This document shows positions 6,625 to 7,973 of a stretch of DNA of 7,973 nucleotides, one piece after another. A model generated the notes under the pieces. It saw only the letters and a list, made by a program, of their open reading frames with translations, was not told the DNA's origin and made no database searches. Each line of letters opens with the position of its first letter. Position 1 is the first letter of the stretch. A program made the translations under genes and the position numbers. Source of the stretch: UBA11996 sp964394975 (lineage in GTDB: Bacteria > Chloroflexota > Dehalococcoidia > Lucifugimonadales > UBA826); assembly GCA_964394975.1 (NCBI GenBank), contig CAYMZR010000090.1, forward strand, positions 1-7,973. Direction: 5' to 3'.

Positions 6625-7893
6625 TCAAAGAGTTATATTTCGCGACCTGAGATCAGCAATTTCTTCTTCAGAATAACCTAGTTCCAGCATAATTTGATCT
6701 GTGTGTTCTCCTAAGGTAGGAGACGCTGATTTAGCTTCAAGGGGGGTTTCACTCATTTGGATCATTGGTCCTGCCATTCTTACCTTTCCAGCAAGGGAAT
6801 GGTTCACCTCAACCACCATGTCATTGGCAATTACCTGTTCGTCATGGGTTAATTCTTGAATGAATCTTACGGGTCCCGCAGGTACTCCTGCAGCATCAAA
6901 AATTGCAAGCCACTCCTCGCAGGTTTTAGTTATCAAGATGCTTTTGATTTGCTCTGATAATGAGTCAATTGCCTTCATTGAATCTGGATCGTCTGGGTCA
7001 TAACCTTCTGAAAATCTTGGGTCTATTACACCCATTGCGTCTGCTGCCTTCTTTCTTAACCTATTGCTCAAGCATGCTATGGCAATGACATCGTTGGATG
7101 TCTGGTATGTTGTGTAATAGATGCGAAAAGCATTGTTGAAGGGAGAATAGATTTGTTGTTGTTCCAGTAAATCCTGGTACGGTAGACCGGCCTGCCTTAG
7201 GGCACTTAATGTTTCCACTAATTCATCTTTTTCTTCTTTCCCATGATCTTCTAATTCCATAAAGCTACCTTGAATTAGGAGAGAGGTGGAAAGTAATGTA
7301 GTGTCAATTTTCTGACCTTTCCCGGTTTTTTCTCTTGAAAATAAAGCCGAGCTTACGCCCCATGCGATGGCAACTCCGGTTGTGTAGTCTGCGACCGCGG
7401 TGGCTGTGATTTGCTGAGGAACACCGTCTACCACCTTATTGTCAGCGGCCATGAGACCACTCATGGCTTGTATGATTAAGTCATATCCTGGTCTGGATCC
7501 GTGCGGTCCCTTACGCCCAAATGCAGTATTGTCACAGTAGATTAATTTGGGATTTGCTCGAGACAAAGTTTCGTAGTCGATTCCTAATTTTTTTGGTACG
7601 TCCGGTCTGGCGTTAATAATTACCACATCGCAATTAGCTACTAGTTTTTGGGCTATACCCAATCCTTCGGTGGTTTGAAGATCCAAAGGTAGGCTTTTCT
7701 TGCCTCGATTCAACCCTATGAAAGTTTTGCTTTCCTTTGGGAGAAATTCAGTGTGAAGTCTCCAGGGTTCACCTTCGAGAGGTTCTACTTTGATTATTTC
7801 AGCACCCATGTCGGCGAGTAGCATCCCGCCAAACGGTGCGGCTATTATCTGGGTAAACTCAATGATTCTTATTCCATCTAATGGACCTGGCAC
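6625..7893 (-). CDS. Family III CoA-transferase (CaiB/BaiF, Frc-like), substrate unknown
   Basis: Family III enzymes move CoA between carboxylic acids through an aspartyl-CoA anhydride and work as interlocked dimers. From the GTG at 7893 the protein has 422 residues, normal for the family. It opens with PGPLDGIRIIEFTQIIAAPF and LLADMGAEIIKVEPLEGEPWR, then LNRGKKSLPLDL, RPGYDLIIQAMSGLM, and TAVADYTTG, whose Asp169 is at the place of the catalytic aspartate of formyl-CoA transferase. KTGKGQKIDTTLL and the C-terminal FDAAGVPAGPV and TLGEHTDQIMLELGYSEEEI are also typical. The frame is open up to a TTG at 7905, directly after a TAA, but the GTG is preceded by GGAG with a 6-base spacer and gives the usual family N-terminus. 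The glycine-rich GGGGQ loop of oxalate-type Frc is not seen, so oxalate is unlikely; the substrate cannot be called. The ferredoxin gene follows on the same strand, 128 bases on, with its own promoter. Confidence 0.93.
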   Translation of the reverse strand: MPGPLDGIRIIEFTQIIAAPFGGMLLADMGAEIIKVEPLEGEPWRLHTEFLPKESKTFIGLNRGKKSLPLDLQTTEGLGIAQKLVANCDVVIINARPDVPKKLGIDYETLSRANPKLIYCDNTAFGRKGPHGSRPGYDLIIQAMSGLMAADNKVVDGVPQQITATAVADYTTGVAIAWGVSSALFSREKTGKGQKIDTTLLSTSLLIQGSFMELEDHGKEEKDELVETLSALRQAGLPYQDLLEQQQIYSPFNNAFRIYYTTYQTSNDVIAIACLSNRLRKKAADAMGVIDPRFSEGYDPDDPDSMKAIDSLSEQIKSILITKTCEEWLAIFDAAGVPAGPVRFIQELTHDEQVIANDMVVEVNHSLAGKVRMAGPMIQMSETPLEAKSASPTLGEHTDQIMLELGYSEEEIADLRSRNITL

Positions 7894-7899
7894 TTCAAT

Positions 7900-7903
7900 C
7901 TCC
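7900..7903 (-). promoter_or_regulatory. Ribosome binding site that fixes the CoA-transferase start at the GTG
   Basis: GGAG at 7903-7900 (- strand) lies 6 bases before GTG 7893-7891. The rival TTG start at 7905 overlaps this site and has no Shine-Dalgarno sequence of its own (the bases before it read TTCATTAA). Confidence 0.65.
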
Positions 7904-7973
7904 AATTAATGAATTTAAATTATCGGACTATGGTATGTGATAATGTTATGAAAAACCATGACCTGATTCTACT

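Noticed and set aside
1..7973. Mobile element, defence system or CRISPR array
   Set aside because: No transposase, integrase, nuclease array or direct-repeat series is visible; all five genes are core metabolism or DNA repair.

Overview
The window carries five protein-coding genes in two convergent blocks and looks like an ordinary stretch of bacterial chromosome. The composition is moderately AT-rich by eye. I see no tRNA, rRNA, insertion sequence, CRISPR array or phage gene. The left block (+ strand) is the 3' part of a FakA/YloV-type fatty acid kinase subunit (its N-terminal DhaL domain lies outside the window), followed after 14 bases by a full-length recG. The fakA-recG order is common in Firmicutes and Chloroflexota. 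RecG has an N-terminal extension and an insertion between helicase motifs Ia and II that resemble, from memory, Chloroflexota (Dehalococcoidia/SAR202-like) RecG proteins. A Chloroflexota origin is therefore my best guess, but it is an inference.

The right block (- strand, read from the right edge leftwards) is a family III (CaiB/BaiF) CoA-transferase, a seven-iron ferredoxin of the FdxA type, and an AcnA-type aconitase. These are not an obligatory operon: the ferredoxin and the aconitase are each preceded by a good sigma70-like promoter (TTGAAG-18-TATAAT and TTGAAA-17-TATAAG). recG and acnA converge with only 35 bases between their stop codons.

Functionally the left block joins activation of exogenous fatty acids (FakA) to replication-fork and recombination repair (RecG); the link is positional rather than metabolic. 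The right block is central carbon and redox metabolism: citrate/isocitrate interconversion, a low-potential electron carrier that could serve 2-oxoacid:ferredoxin oxidoreductases, and a CoA-transferase acting on an unknown organic acid.

I found no clear previously undescribed system. The observations most worth checking are regulatory: an inverted repeat overlapping the ferredoxin -35 box, a hairpin at the predicted 5' end of its mRNA, and a GGCCT/AGGCC palindrome between the ferredoxin stop and the aconitase promoter. The CoA-transferase start is also better placed at a GTG, which puts its catalytic aspartate at residue 169.
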